43,466 bases of DNA from a virus, in the IMG/VR virus record IMGVR_UViG_3300014932_000381, positions 1 through 43,466 of that record. One strand, 5' to 3'. Position numbers and translations under genes: made by a program. This document shows positions 23,528 through 32,058 of this stretch, piece by piece. The notes beneath the pieces are model-generated. The model worked only from the letters and a program-made list of their open reading frames with translations. It ran no database searches and was not told where the DNA came from. Positions within the stretch are counted from its first letter, which is position 1. Each line of letters starts with the position of its first letter.

Positions 23528-25300
23528 TTAGATCAAAATATCCTGACCGATAATTTTACGAACTACATCATCTTTAGAGTAAATTAAAATATACTCAGCC
23601 TGATTAGTTATAGCATCAATAACCACATCAACCCAATAACCGGAATTTTGTACTTGATACCATGCGTTTGCATCACCACTCGTATCAGTAATAAATCCTT
23701 GCTGGGTCGTCGTCAAAGTCTTTCCAACAGATATAACACCATTCAGTAATGCTTGATTAATGACACCCTGTATAGACAATAAAGCTAACGATTGACCTTG
23801 TGTGTTGGCTGGCAATTGTTTTAATCGCATAAGCAACGTAAACAACACAGCGGTCATATCATCTTTTAGCCACAATTCATTAACATAAGTCGTCATGTCA
23901 GGAGGCGAAGTAATCGGGCCTAACATCAAACCACGTTGATATAAATTAAATACTTGCCCTGATGTTTGAGTTTGACCGTAATAATTCACATATTGCGCGT
24001 CATAAACATCGGCCAAATCATCAGAAACCACGCTAGGCGTTAAAAATGGATCAAAATTCTGAAACATGTAATTTTGAACCGAATTGTCAACCGTGTAATC
24101 TGTGTTTGCTTCTATCATCATTGGGCACTGCTCGGGAAACTCATCAGGATAAAATGTAATGGTTTCTGTGGCGCTTCCTGTGGCATTGGCTGACAAAGTT
24201 AATGCGAACGTTGTGCTGTTAATAGATAGGATTGTTGTTCCTGTAGGAATGTTTGTGCCTGAAACCAACATCCCCGCAGTCATACGGTTATTATTTAACA
24301 ATCCTGTCACTTGATTTGATGCTGATGTTACGGTTCCAACGGCTGTAAAAGAGGGCGACTGAAGCGTTAAACAGCATCCACCAATTAACCCTAAGCCTGT
24401 TGTGTCATTTGACCACGCAGCAGCGTTTGCGGCGCTTACAGGCACAGTATAAAGGTATTCGACGTTCTGAGTTTGATTCCAAGTTGCTGCAGCAATCGCT
24501 TGGCTTAAAGTTACGTTTAAATTATTTAAAAACAGAAAAGAGCCGAAATTATTAGATACTGCGGAAGAAGCTGCTAGAACGTCAGATATAGTTTCTGCTG
24601 CCGAGCCTCTAGCCCATATTGCATTTCCTGCATAAATTGCATTAGTAAACAGAGGCGGGATAGCAGATAAATTGCTTGAGTAAGTATTTCCAGGAAACCA
24701 TCCCAGCAAACCTTCAGCTGTTATATCCGTGCCTCCTCCGGCTACTTGTACTGATATTTCAGCCGCGCCAGTAGCGCCAGCTGTAAAAACAAACCCACCA
24801 TTGCTTTCAACTACCGTGGCAGTTGCAAAAGCAGCCCCAGATTGTAATCTAATGGCTGTTTGTAATTCAGAAGCCACGTCAGCGAGAGAGGTTGCCCCAG
24901 TAAAATCAACGCCTGTTAAAACGTGGGAAGTCGCGCCAATTGTTAGTCCAAACGATCCGGCACTAATTGCTTGTAAAGCAGTTAAGTCAGCAGCGTTATT
25001 AGGGATAGAATAAATCATAGGAGCTACCGCTATAGTAGCCCATCGCGCAAACTGAATAGTATCCGCAGTGGTATTTGATTTACTTACCCAAGTAAAATAA
25101 AACAAAGCTCGAGCATATTCTTCAGAAGCAGTACCAAAATAAGTACCGACATCCGTAGCGTTAGTAAATTCAATAAAAGTTTGTGGTGGTAATTTACTAT
25201 TACCTGTAAACAATCTACCAATCAGCGAGCGAACAGGCGGCACGCCACCAGCGCCAACCGTTGATGTTATATCAACGTATCGATTAATATTAATTCCCAT
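23528..25300 (-). CDS. Tail sheath protein (DUF3383) with inserted module (590 aa)
   Basis: Opening NINRYVDITSTVGAGGVPPVR, then FTNATDVGTYFGTASEEYARA, and later FPEQCPMMIEANTDYTVDNSVQNYMFQNF, are DUF3383 sheath signatures; the C-terminal domain (TDTSGDANAWYQVQNSGYWVDV) mediates contact with neighbours. Residues of about 316-384 carry an extra module (VTGL, SGTNIPTGTTILSI, LSANATGSATETITF), making it longer than the family's usual roughly 500 residues. GGAG precedes the ATG. Confidence 0.87.
   Translation of the reverse strand: MGININRYVDITSTVGAGGVPPVRSLIGRLFTGNSKLPPQTFIEFTNATDVGTYFGTASEEYARALFYFTWVSKSNTTADTIQFARWATIAVAPMIYSIPNNAADLTALQAISAGSFGLTIGATSHVLTGVDFTGATSLADVASELQTAIRLQSGAAFATATVVESNGGFVFTAGATGAAEISVQVAGGGTDITAEGLLGWFPGNTYSSNLSAIPPLFTNAIYAGNAIWARGSAAETISDVLAASSAVSNNFGSFLFLNNLNVTLSQAIAAATWNQTQNVEYLYTVPVSAANAAAWSNDTTGLGLIGGCCLTLQSPSFTAVGTVTSASNQVTGLLNNNRMTAGMLVSGTNIPTGTTILSINSTTFALTLSANATGSATETITFYPDEFPEQCPMMIEANTDYTVDNSVQNYMFQNFDPFLTPSVVSDDLADVYDAQYVNYYGQTQTSGQVFNLYQRGLMLGPITSPPDMTTYVNELWLKDDMTAVLFTLLMRLKQLPANTQGQSLALLSIQGVINQALLNGVISVGKTLTTTQQGFITDTSGDANAWYQVQNSGYWVDVVIDAITNQAEYILIYSKDDVVRKIIGQDILI
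24149..24355 (-). other. Inserted beta module in the sheath protein
   Basis: Encodes sheath residues 316-384, between LGLIGGCCLTLQSP and DEFPEQCPMMIEAN. Residue pattern matches the modules in the collar and DUF2612 proteins. It would most likely sit on the outer sheath surface. Confidence 0.68.
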
Positions 25301-25303
25301 CTG

Positions 25304-25852
25304 TTACACTCCGTAGATTGCAGGTACAAAGTCGGTAATAACAGGGCTTGTAGACGTCCTGATGTTTTGATAAACAAACGTTATATCAAAACTAGGTGAG
25401 GCTTCAAAATTGTCCCTATCATCTTGAAAATATGGGTTGCGGATATCTGCTACTCTAAGTACCCCAACGCCAGATGCATTTAGTATATTCCTAGTTTTAT
25501 CACTTTGCATTATGCTTGCAACATCATTTATTAAATCACTCGCTGTAGGCAATGATGTGTTGCTAGGATTCTGCAAAACAAGAGCAGAAAATTGCCAGGT
25601 GCTTTCGATGTATTGTGATTCTGTATGCACCATTTCGGAATCAACATCATTCCAGACGTCATTTCGACCTAAAAACCCATATCGTTTATTAGCAACTTTA
25701 AAAAAATAAACTGTAGGCACAGTATTTATGCCTTGCATGGTCGGTTGATTCGACTGCTTAACAACCGTGGTTGTAAAACCATCTATAATTAATTGCGCAT
25801 TAATGATAGGCAAAAATAATTGTATGAGCGAATTATCAGTTAAATTAGACAT
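25304..25852 (-). CDS. Tail terminator or neck protein (182 aa)
   Basis: Start at MSNLTDNSLIQLFLPIINAQ with GGGAG upstream and an eight-base overlap. TVVKQSNQPTMQGINTVPTVYFF, then SQYIESTWQFSALVLQNPS and FDITFVYQNIRTSTSPV, fit the neck-terminator type protein that sits between the head-closure genes and the sheath. Assigned by pattern and order. Confidence 0.65.
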   Translation of the reverse strand: MSNLTDNSLIQLFLPIINAQLIIDGFTTTVVKQSNQPTMQGINTVPTVYFFKVANKRYGFLGRNDVWNDVDSEMVHTESQYIESTWQFSALVLQNPSNTSLPTASDLINDVASIMQSDKTRNILNASGVGVLRVADIRNPYFQDDRDNFEASPSFDITFVYQNIRTSTSPVITDFVPAIYGV

Positions 25853-26219
25853 TATCCGCTCCCAATCCCACACACAAAATACCTTTCCAGCCATCTAGTT
25901 GATACCAGTCATTATTTGACTCTACTTGATAGCGGCGACCACGATAGGCGATTTGATCGCCCGAAACATCACGTGTAATGTCTAGCAAATTATTTGACGT
26001 ATAAAATGTAAAATAATCTTTTTGCAAATCCAATCCATACAAAACATAAACTTGTCTAGGGACTGGCTGCCAGCTGCCGACGATATTTTGAACCGCAGCA
26101 TAAGTTGCAATATCTTGGCCAACGGCATTAAGTGAGCGGTTTACAAAAGCGTAATACTGTATGGTTTGTTTTGCGATGATTTGCAATGCCATGTTGAGTA
26201 TATTTTGACCTGGAATCAT
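25845..26219 (-). CDS. Collar or head-closure protein (124 aa)
   Basis: IPGQNILNMALQIIAKQTIQYY, LNAVGQDIATY and SWQPVPRQVYVLYGLDLQKDY, with RDVSGDQIAYRGRRYQVES, match the phage collar protein family next to DUF4054 and DUF3383 genes. GGGA precedes the ATG. Confidence 0.7.
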   Translation of the reverse strand: MIPGQNILNMALQIIAKQTIQYYAFVNRSLNAVGQDIATYAAVQNIVGSWQPVPRQVYVLYGLDLQKDYFTFYTSNNLLDITRDVSGDQIAYRGRRYQVESNNDWYQLDGWKGILCVGLGADNV

Positions 26220-26220
26220 T

Positions 26221-26736
26221 TTATTCGTCCCGCAATTCGTGCGTTATCGTATTAAACATGACCCCTGTGTCAATCAATGGTTTGGTCACTGAGCCTAATG
26301 TTGCGTTCTTAATTGGGCCTTTAATGCGTGATAATTTCGAACTGCGCTCAATCCGGGCTAATACAGTTCGTTCTGCTAATGCTGGGTAGTATATTTTGCT
26401 AATCGTGTCTTTAATGTCTACTGTTACTTGTTTACCAAGCAAGTCCAAAACATTATCAATTGTTAATTCACCTTTTAATATTTTTTTTGCGCCATCAGTC
26501 GTAAGCTTTTCCCATTTTTTTTTGTCATGAATTACAGTAGGGCGCATAAAGGGTCGCGCAGGTATGTTTTTATTGGGGTTTCCGAATTCATTTTGTGCTG
26601 CAACTGTTGCAACTTGCGTGCCGTCATCGTAATGTGATTTCTCAAACCAGCCTACAGCTACAGATTTTTTTTCTAAGCGTTGGATCGCATTTAATAATTT
26701 AACGCCGTCAGCACTAAATATCTTAGTTACGATCAT
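26221..26736 (-). CDS. Head-tail completion protein, gp10-like (171 aa)
   Basis: Contains SVAVGWFEKSHYDDGTQVA, VAAQNEFGNPNKNIPARPFM and RPTV, the signature of HK97 gp10-like virion morphogenesis proteins. Basic C-terminus with KPLIDTGVMFNTITHEL. Overlaps the DUF4054 gene by ATGA. Confidence 0.78.
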   Translation of the reverse strand: MIVTKIFSADGVKLLNAIQRLEKKSVAVGWFEKSHYDDGTQVATVAAQNEFGNPNKNIPARPFMRPTVIHDKKKWEKLTTDGAKKILKGELTIDNVLDLLGKQVTVDIKDTISKIYYPALAERTVLARIERSSKLSRIKGPIKNATLGSVTKPLIDTGVMFNTITHELRDE

Positions 26737-27197
26737 AACGACCCACCCCAGCCATATCCATAATTTGGAATGTATCCCTGTAGTCCAGGGAATGGCCCGG
26801 AAACAAAAAAACCACCCACGGACGCGCCTTGTAGTTGCGCTAAAAGCATTTGTCCGTATGGAGACAAGCTAAGCCACCATTGCCATTGACTTTTAAGTGG
26901 CGGAGGTGTTAAAGCGATTGTTACTTTATCTATTGTCGCGTTTTGCATTAACCCAGGCACTTGACCTGCTGCAACAAGCCCTGCAATAAAGACCAGATGA
27001 GCGGTCATATTATTAAGTCCATATTGCCTAGCTGCGCCGTTTACTACGCCAAAATTACCCACATCACTCATATAGTTTGTTGCGCTTGTCCAGTACGCTG
27101 ATAGCGTGGCCTCTGGATACGTGACAACATTGGAATACGCGGGGCATTGAGCTATAAAAGCAGCGTAATCAAATACAAGTAATGTAGGTAATGTCAT
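26733..27197 (-). CDS. Head-tail connector (DUF4054, 154 aa)
   Basis: FDYAAFIAQCPAYSNVVTYP, then ATLSAYWTSATNYMSDVGNFG, MTAHLVFIAGLVAAGQVPGLM and LSPYGQMLLAQLQ are typical of DUF4054 gp6-like connectors. The C-terminus is Gly/Tyr-rich (GYIPNYGYGWGG). Part of the neck between portal and tail. Confidence 0.82.
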   Translation of the reverse strand: MTLPTLLVFDYAAFIAQCPAYSNVVTYPEATLSAYWTSATNYMSDVGNFGVVNGAARQYGLNNMTAHLVFIAGLVAAGQVPGLMQNATIDKVTIALTPPPLKSQWQWWLSLSPYGQMLLAQLQGASVGGFFVSGPFPGLQGYIPNYGYGWGGSL

Positions 27198-27611
27198 TTA
27201 CATGGCCTTTTGAGTATTTGTTGTATAAGTGTTTGTATGATCATCGCTGTTTTTCCCGAGCTTAAAATCAGCAGGAGTTAGAGGCGCGCTCTTGTCTTTT
27301 GGTGCCATGTCGCGTGCTTTCTTTTCTGGCGCTACTTTCTTTTTGTCATAAGTGATAAACCCTCGCTCCATGAATCCTTGAAACGAATCATTTCTTAATA
27401 AAATCTCCATGTCGCGATCTGAAACTTTAGTACAAACACCTTGAGGCGTAAAAAAATGTTTATTGGATACGCCGTGTCCGCCCTCAATGATTACTTTCAT
27501 GGGCGTCCCATCCGGCCATCGCTTCATAATTGCTAATTCATTGGCAGCGTTATCTTCGTATTCGCAAAAAGCGACACCGTTAGTTATTGTTGAATACACA
27601 TAAAAAGGCAT
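27198..27611 (-). CDS. Virion-associated protein of the neck cluster (137 aa)
   Basis: I start at MPFYVYSTITNGVAFCEY, where homologues I know of begin; a TTG at 27638 is also open. VIIEGGHGVSNKHFFTPQGV and KVSDRDMEILLRNDSFQGFM resemble a conserved protein between the capsid and DUF4054 genes. The Lys-rich C-terminal third is probably disordered. First late gene after the plus-strand island. Confidence 0.6.
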   Translation of the reverse strand: MPFYVYSTITNGVAFCEYEDNAANELAIMKRWPDGTPMKVIIEGGHGVSNKHFFTPQGVCTKVSDRDMEILLRNDSFQGFMERGFITYDKKKVAPEKKARDMAPKDKSAPLTPADFKLGKNSDDHTNTYTTNTQKAM

Positions 27612-27665
27612 TGTTTGATCGTCCGTAGTTTTAATCAAGTCAGTATATATTATGTTGATAGCTTA

Positions 27666-27694
27666 TAGTTATTGTTATATAATAATAATATAAC
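27666..27694 (+). promoter_or_regulatory. P2: promoter with palindromic operator (XhlA-like/HNH island)
   Basis: TAGTTA (27666-27671), 17-bp spacer, TATAAC (27689-27694). Operator TATTGTTA-TATAA-TAATAATA at 27670-27690. Weaker boxes than P1, P3 and P4. An ATAACGCC/GGCGTTAT pair (27690-27697, 27733-27740) encloses the start region and the leader folds further. Confidence 0.65.
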
Positions 27695-27776
27695 GCCTAG
27701 GGTAGCCCCCGAAAGCCGCTTCATCCTCGGTTGGCGTTATACTACAAGGGTGATTACTTTTTGATGGAGAGTTGCT

Positions 27777-27953
27777 GTGATTGACAAACAATATATTGAT
27801 CACGAAGTGCGTATTAGGCTAACAGAGTCTTTAATCAAACGTTTTGATGCTCGCTTTGATATGATTGACGCCAAAATGGACAATCAATTCAAATGGATTA
27901 TCGGGACTATTATTACCATGTTTGGCGGGTTAATTATTTCTAAACTGATATAA
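27777..27953 (+). CDS. XhlA-like small membrane protein A (58 aa)
   Basis: GTG start with GGAGA seven bases upstream. Reads IDKQYIDHEVRIRLTESLI, a helix repeating aromatic-aspartate-aliphatic triplets (RFDARFDMIDAKMD), then one C-terminal span of about 18 residues (WIIGTIITMFGGLIISKL). Helix plus C-terminal anchor recalls haemolysin XhlA proteins, which assist phage lysis. It has a paralogue 95 bases downstream sharing YIDHEVRIR. Lies antisense to the late block. Confidence 0.65.
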   Translation: MIDKQYIDHEVRIRLTESLIKRFDARFDMIDAKMDNQFKWIIGTIITMFGGLIISKLI

Positions 27954-27961
27954 ACGAATAC

Positions 27962-28024
27962 GCAAAGTCTAGGCCGGCCAGCCGAATAGCAGATACCTCG
28001 ATGCGTGACTTTGCTTTTATTTTG
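27962..28024 (+). terminator. Terminator or structured RNA between the XhlA-like paralogues
   Basis: Perfect 8-bp stem GCAAAGTC/GACTTTGC (27962-27969, 28007-28014) closing a 37-base folded interior with GGCCGGCC, followed by TTTTATTTT. The long interior loop is unusual for a simple terminator. Confidence 0.6.
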
Positions 28025-28048
28025 AGGATTACTTGAGGAGTAATGATA

Positions 28049-28210
28049 ATGAAAAATGAAAATTATATAGATCACGAAATAAGAATTAGAATGCTTGAAT
28101 TGTTATCTGCGAAGATAGACAAGCATTTGATGTGGATACTTGCTTTATGCGGAGGAATATTAACATCTATTGCAATCCCTGTTGTTCTTCATATTATGAA
28201 ACTGGTGTGA
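28049..28210 (+). CDS. XhlA-like small membrane protein B (53 aa)
   Basis: ATG at 28049 with GAGGAG eight bases upstream (an ATG two codons earlier is too close). Reads MKNENYIDHEIRIRMLELL, a short linker, then a hydrophobic C-terminal segment (WILALCGGILTSIAIPVVLH). Shares the YIDHE(V/I)RIR start with protein A but has a shorter helix and different span. Ends two bases before the HNH gene start. Confidence 0.62.
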   Translation: MKNENYIDHEIRIRMLELLSAKIDKHLMWILALCGGILTSIAIPVVLHIMKLV

Positions 28211-28212
28211 TC

Positions 28213-29007
28213 ATGAATAGCGCGATTGATAGCAAGGCTTGTAGTAAATGTGGCGTTGTTAAAGGGTTTGGGGAGTTTCGTGTTGAACCAAAAGGAAAAG
28301 ACGGCTATACCGCACGCTGCAAAGTATGTCATCGTCTTGCTTGTAAGGAATCCAAATTAAAACATGCGGACAAAGTAAAAGCGGCCGCTAAAACTTATCG
28401 TGAAAATAATCATGAAAAAATGTATGAATTACAAAAGTCATGGAAAATTGCAAACAAAGAAAAACGTAAAAATCAATCTGAATCTTTATGGTTAGAATAC
28501 GAGCAATCTTGGCCTGAAATTTCATTTGTTTGCAGTCAATGTTCAATTGAAAAATCATTTCGTGAATTTTATCGTAATCGCGCAATGGCACACGGTTTGG
28601 ATTATCACTGTAAAGAATGTAGTAAATCAAAATTTAAAAATTGGCGAATAAATAATATTGAACAAGAAAAAGAAAGGCGACTTAATTATTATGAAAATAA
28701 TTTTGAAAAAATAATGATAACTAGAAAAATATATATCGAAAATAATTTGGATAAAATTAATGTGATGCGAGCCAAAAGAAGGGCGGCGGAACTTAGAGCT
28801 AATGTTTCATGGGCTAACCAAGACAAGATAAAAGAGTTTTATGCGGAATCAATTAGAAGAACCAAGATGACTGGAATACAACATCATGTCGATCATATTG
28901 TGCCATTAGTAAATGATCATGTTTGCGGGCTTCACAATGAATTCAATTTGCAAGTATTAACCGCCAGCGAAAATTCATCCAAGAGAAATAAATTTACTCC
29001 TGGATGA
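28213..29007 (+). CDS. HNH endonuclease with two zinc ribbons (264 aa)
   Basis: Start MNSAIDSKACSKC, tightly after protein B. Two similar ribbons: C10-x2-C13 with C36-x2-C39, and C107-x2-C110 with C133-x2-C136. A basic coiled linker follows. The HNH nuclease motif is HHVDHIVPL (D227, H228), HNEFNLQVL (N245) and ASENSSKRNK (N254). This type is usually a free-standing homing endonuclease that spreads by cutting related phages. It lies against the direction of the surrounding late genes. Confidence 0.85.
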   Translation: MNSAIDSKACSKCGVVKGFGEFRVEPKGKDGYTARCKVCHRLACKESKLKHADKVKAAAKTYRENNHEKMYELQKSWKIANKEKRKNQSESLWLEYEQSWPEISFVCSQCSIEKSFREFYRNRAMAHGLDYHCKECSKSKFKNWRINNIEQEKERRLNYYENNFEKIMITRKIYIENNLDKINVMRAKRRAAELRANVSWANQDKIKEFYAESIRRTKMTGIQHHVDHIVPLVNDHVCGLHNEFNLQVLTASENSSKRNKFTPG

Positions 29008-29032
29008 ATAAGTTGCTATTTGTTCTGTATTT

Positions 29033-30151
29033 TTAGATGTTGTACCAATTTGTCACAGCAAAAGGTCGTTTCAGCATCGCCCCTGCAGTTGCGTTCGAAA
29101 AATCTTCTTCGTAGCCTTTAGCTAGATTTTGGACGCCGAGCACGGAAAACTTTGTAGGCACAGGCTGAATCCAAACACGGCCACCATCGGTGCTCATATC
29201 TGCAATGACATCGGCGTACATATAAAACACATTGAATCCACCACTAGCAGCATTTAGCTGTGGAGCAGATACAACTCGCACGCGAGGATAAGCTTCGCGT
29301 AACCAGCTGCGAACGCTAATACCAAAATCAGAAGTTTTAGCCAAGTAATCCACAGAGCTTGTAGCAACTGCAAGAGTAATATCAACAGTTTCTGGGTCGA
29401 TAGTATCTTGTGATTGTGTTCGTAATGTCTGTAGTGCGGTTAACAAGTCTTTCTGGATTTCTAGGAATGTTTTAACAGCCCATGTGCGGCCTGCAACGCC
29501 TGCGGCTACTTGTTGAAACGCGCCTAGGCCGGGATCGTTCAAAAACCCATAAGTATTATTGTCGCCAGCATTAAATCCATTAAAACCAACCAAGTTACGT
29601 GTGATTTCCAAAGAAACCGCAGCAGCTTCGCGTTTCATACCTTGGTCATCAACACGCATTCTAGCGGAGCGTGCAGCTTCCAAGTTACCGACTTTCATAC
29701 CTTCTTCAAATCGCACAACAGTACGATAGTTGAAGTTAACGTTCCAAGAACTTAATGGTACGTTTGTATAATCGCCATAAGGCATTGTAGTACCAGTACG
29801 TTCCAAAATGCCTTGAACAACTTGTTCGTCTTCCCATGAGCCGGTATTTAGAATTCCGATAAACTCATCGATTTTTCTCGCGCCAGTAATGACTTGGACA
29901 AAACCTGGTAGCCATTCCTGCAAGAATTGCACAGGTGTACCGATGCTTCCAGTGGTGACGGTTGGTTGCAAGCTATCTGTTGCGAACATAGAATCGCAAG
30001 CTACTTTGCCGCGCATCATTCTTTGAACGGTTTCGCGATTTAAATTGATACCGATTTTATTCAATGATTCGTATTCGCGAACATTAAAGTTATCTAACGC
30101 TTTAATGTTTCGGCCTGAAATGTAAGACCTTTCTTTGCTAACGCTATACAT
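29033..30151 (-). CDS. Major capsid protein (DUF2184, 372 aa)
   Basis: Reads MYSVSKERSYISGRNIKALD, FLQEWLPGFVQVITGARKID and RTVVRFEEGMKVGNLEAARS, with a C-terminal QPVPTKFSVLGVQNLAKGYEE and KRPFAVTNWYNI. These match the DUF2184 capsid family (HK97 fold) that goes with DUF2213 proteases. Length is normal. The order protease, cement, capsid is typical. Confidence 0.87.
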   Translation of the reverse strand: MYSVSKERSYISGRNIKALDNFNVREYESLNKIGINLNRETVQRMMRGKVACDSMFATDSLQPTVTTGSIGTPVQFLQEWLPGFVQVITGARKIDEFIGILNTGSWEDEQVVQGILERTGTTMPYGDYTNVPLSSWNVNFNYRTVVRFEEGMKVGNLEAARSARMRVDDQGMKREAAAVSLEITRNLVGFNGFNAGDNNTYGFLNDPGLGAFQQVAAGVAGRTWAVKTFLEIQKDLLTALQTLRTQSQDTIDPETVDITLAVATSSVDYLAKTSDFGISVRSWLREAYPRVRVVSAPQLNAASGGFNVFYMYADVIADMSTDGGRVWIQPVPTKFSVLGVQNLAKGYEEDFSNATAGAMLKRPFAVTNWYNI

Positions 30152-30169
30152 AATTATTTATCCTTAAAT

Positions 30170-30697
30170 TTAGGCGTGAGTTGGGATTAAGAAAGTAGGA
30201 TTAACAGTAATCACTGCCAATGCTGTCCCTGCAATGCCTTGTGTAAAGTAACTAACAATTGCATTAGCAAATGTTTTGCCTACGGGTACGTCAACACCTT
30301 GAGCTATGGTTGAGATGGCACCTGTGGTGTTGTCAAATATGACGTTATCGCCAATGTTTGCTGCGGCAGGTAAGGTTACAATCATTACGCCCATGGTTAA
30401 GCATTGAACGGTTTGGAAATTGTTTAATGTCAATGTTGGAGCTAATGGAACGCCACCAGTTCCGAACAGCGCGCTTGCTTTTGGATCAACCAAAAATCCA
30501 GCAAAGCCTAGTGTTCCGCCTGCGCCTGCTTGGCAAAAGCCTTGGCTTGTTATTGTGCAAACGGTTGCTCCAATAATATTGTATGCAGCAGATGCGGATT
30601 GAATAGTATAAGGTTGTGCTTGATAAGGTGAATCAGTGAACAATTCGCCAGGAACGCCGAAACCTTGGATGTTATATACAGTAGATTGGAAAGACAT
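30170..30697 (-). CDS. Structural cement protein (175 aa)
   Basis: Glycine- and alanine-rich beta protein with VYNIQGFGVPGELFTDSPYQ, then FCQAGAGGTLGFAGFLVDPK and TLPAAANIGDNVIFDNTTGA. It matches the structural cement/decoration proteins encoded between protease and capsid in this phage type. Stabilises the expanded head, perhaps as trimers. Confidence 0.78.
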   Translation of the reverse strand: MSFQSTVYNIQGFGVPGELFTDSPYQAQPYTIQSASAAYNIIGATVCTITSQGFCQAGAGGTLGFAGFLVDPKASALFGTGGVPLAPTLTLNNFQTVQCLTMGVMIVTLPAAANIGDNVIFDNTTGAISTIAQGVDVPVGKTFANAIVSYFTQGIAGTALAVITVNPTFLIPTHA

Positions 30698-32058
30698 TAT
30701 TTAACCCCTCTCAAATAAGCATCAATACCGCTAGCTTTTACGCTGCTGTCTTGTGCTGCGATAACTGGACGATTACTTTTTGATGCAGCAAGGTAGCCAG
30801 ATAATACGGATTCTTCGTGCCCTTTACGGCAAGACAATCCTAGCTTTTTAACACCGTATTGTGCGACTTCTTGCACAGTTTTTTGGCTGTGGTCAAATGT
30901 ACCAATGTGATTTGATAGTTTTTGAGCCAGAGCATCACGTCGTGAAATTTCACGCATGATAGACTTGATTTGGCTATCCATCCCTTTGGATGTTTCGCCT
31001 TCTTTTTTTTCTTCGTCTTCGTCACGAGCTTCAGCTTCTTTCTTTTTGCTGGCTTCGTATTCTGGTTCTTCGTCGCTATCTTCGATATCTGCTCGGCTTA
31101 CAAAATCGGCTGGATCTGCTTCTGCGTCTTTAGCGTCGCCTTCAGCTGCTGCTTCTTTGCTTAGCTCTTTTTTGACTTCAGATTCTTCGTCCATGATTTC
31201 AGCTTCTGCTTTTTCTGCTGACATCATTTTTTCGACTTTGCTCATAAGCTCTTTAATCATCTTGCTACATTCTTCAAGCGACATTTCGTCTTCTTGATAC
31301 ATTTCACTGCCGTCTATCTTTTCCATTTCGCGTTTCTCCATGGAGTCTGGTTTCGGTAAATCGGGATGAATCATTCCCATCGTATCGCAAACAAACGTAA
31401 AGCTGTCTAGAACAGCAACGTCCGGGCCAGAACGCCCCTCGTCGACTAAAGCCAGGTGGTTCCCTCGGAGCTCACGCTGAATAAAATCGTACTTCTGCCC
31501 ATCATACTCGCCCGATTTCTGTTCGTACAGACATCGATAGCCGATGGATAACTCTGTTTTGCCTTTTGAAATCAAGTCTTTAAGGTGTTCTGAAAAAACT
31601 CTGATATCGGCTTTTAAATAAGGTGCTTCATAATATACATTAGATGATGTTATTCCGTGAACTCCTTTTTGTTCAGCAGGAATAGTGCCGTCTTCTGCTC
31701 CTAGCATGGCGTGTTCATCGGTAAACGGTAATAGCTTAAACGATTCAATTGTTTCAGGGTCTGCTAACGATGCTTCTGGTCGATAAACCATGTATATGCG
31801 GTCTCCTTCTAGCTCGGGGGCTATTTGTGCGCCTGAATAAGGAAACACGCCTACACGACTAATGTTAGAGCCAGCGACATCCATGTACCCATTTAAATCA
31901 TGAGAACGCGCTGATTCGCTGTCTTTTGATTGTCGAGCTTCTGAATAAGCGATAGCGGCGGCTTGTTTGGGTGACATATTGGGATGTGATTTTAATTCTG
32001 TTTGTATGTTTTTACTGATTGTTTTTTGGCTTTTACCTCTAGCTAAAGGCACGATCAT
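30697..32058 (-). CDS. Prohead protease fused to scaffold (DUF2213, 453 aa)
   Basis: Residues of about 60-225 are the DUF2213 protease: DRIYMVYRPEASLADPETIE, KTELSIGYRC (candidate Ser) and RELRGNHLALVDEGRSGPDV (candidate His). Residues of about 235-370 are a very acidic, coiled-coil scaffold, and the end (SSVKASGIDAYLRGVK) is a capsid-binding tail. ATGA overlap gives the start, but the AGGAG fits better with the GTG two codons later. Cleaves the scaffold during head maturation. Confidence 0.85.
   Translation of the reverse strand: MIVPLARGKSQKTISKNIQTELKSHPNMSPKQAAAIAYSEARQSKDSESARSHDLNGYMDVAGSNISRVGVFPYSGAQIAPELEGDRIYMVYRPEASLADPETIESFKLLPFTDEHAMLGAEDGTIPAEQKGVHGITSSNVYYEAPYLKADIRVFSEHLKDLISKGKTELSIGYRCLYEQKSGEYDGQKYDFIQRELRGNHLALVDEGRSGPDVAVLDSFTFVCDTMGMIHPDLPKPDSMEKREMEKIDGSEMYQEDEMSLEECSKMIKELMSKVEKMMSAEKAEAEIMDEESEVKKELSKEAAAEGDAKDAEADPADFVSRADIEDSDEEPEYEASKKKEAEARDEDEEKKEGETSKGMDSQIKSIMREISRRDALAQKLSNHIGTFDHSQKTVQEVAQYGVKKLGLSCRKGHEESVLSGYLAASKSNRPVIAAQDSSVKASGIDAYLRGVK

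Noticed and set aside
30956-31297. Plus-strand Ser-rich frame of 113 codons
   Set aside because: Antisense of the acidic, coiled-coil scaffold; Glu and Lys codons read as Ser, Phe and Leu on the other strand.
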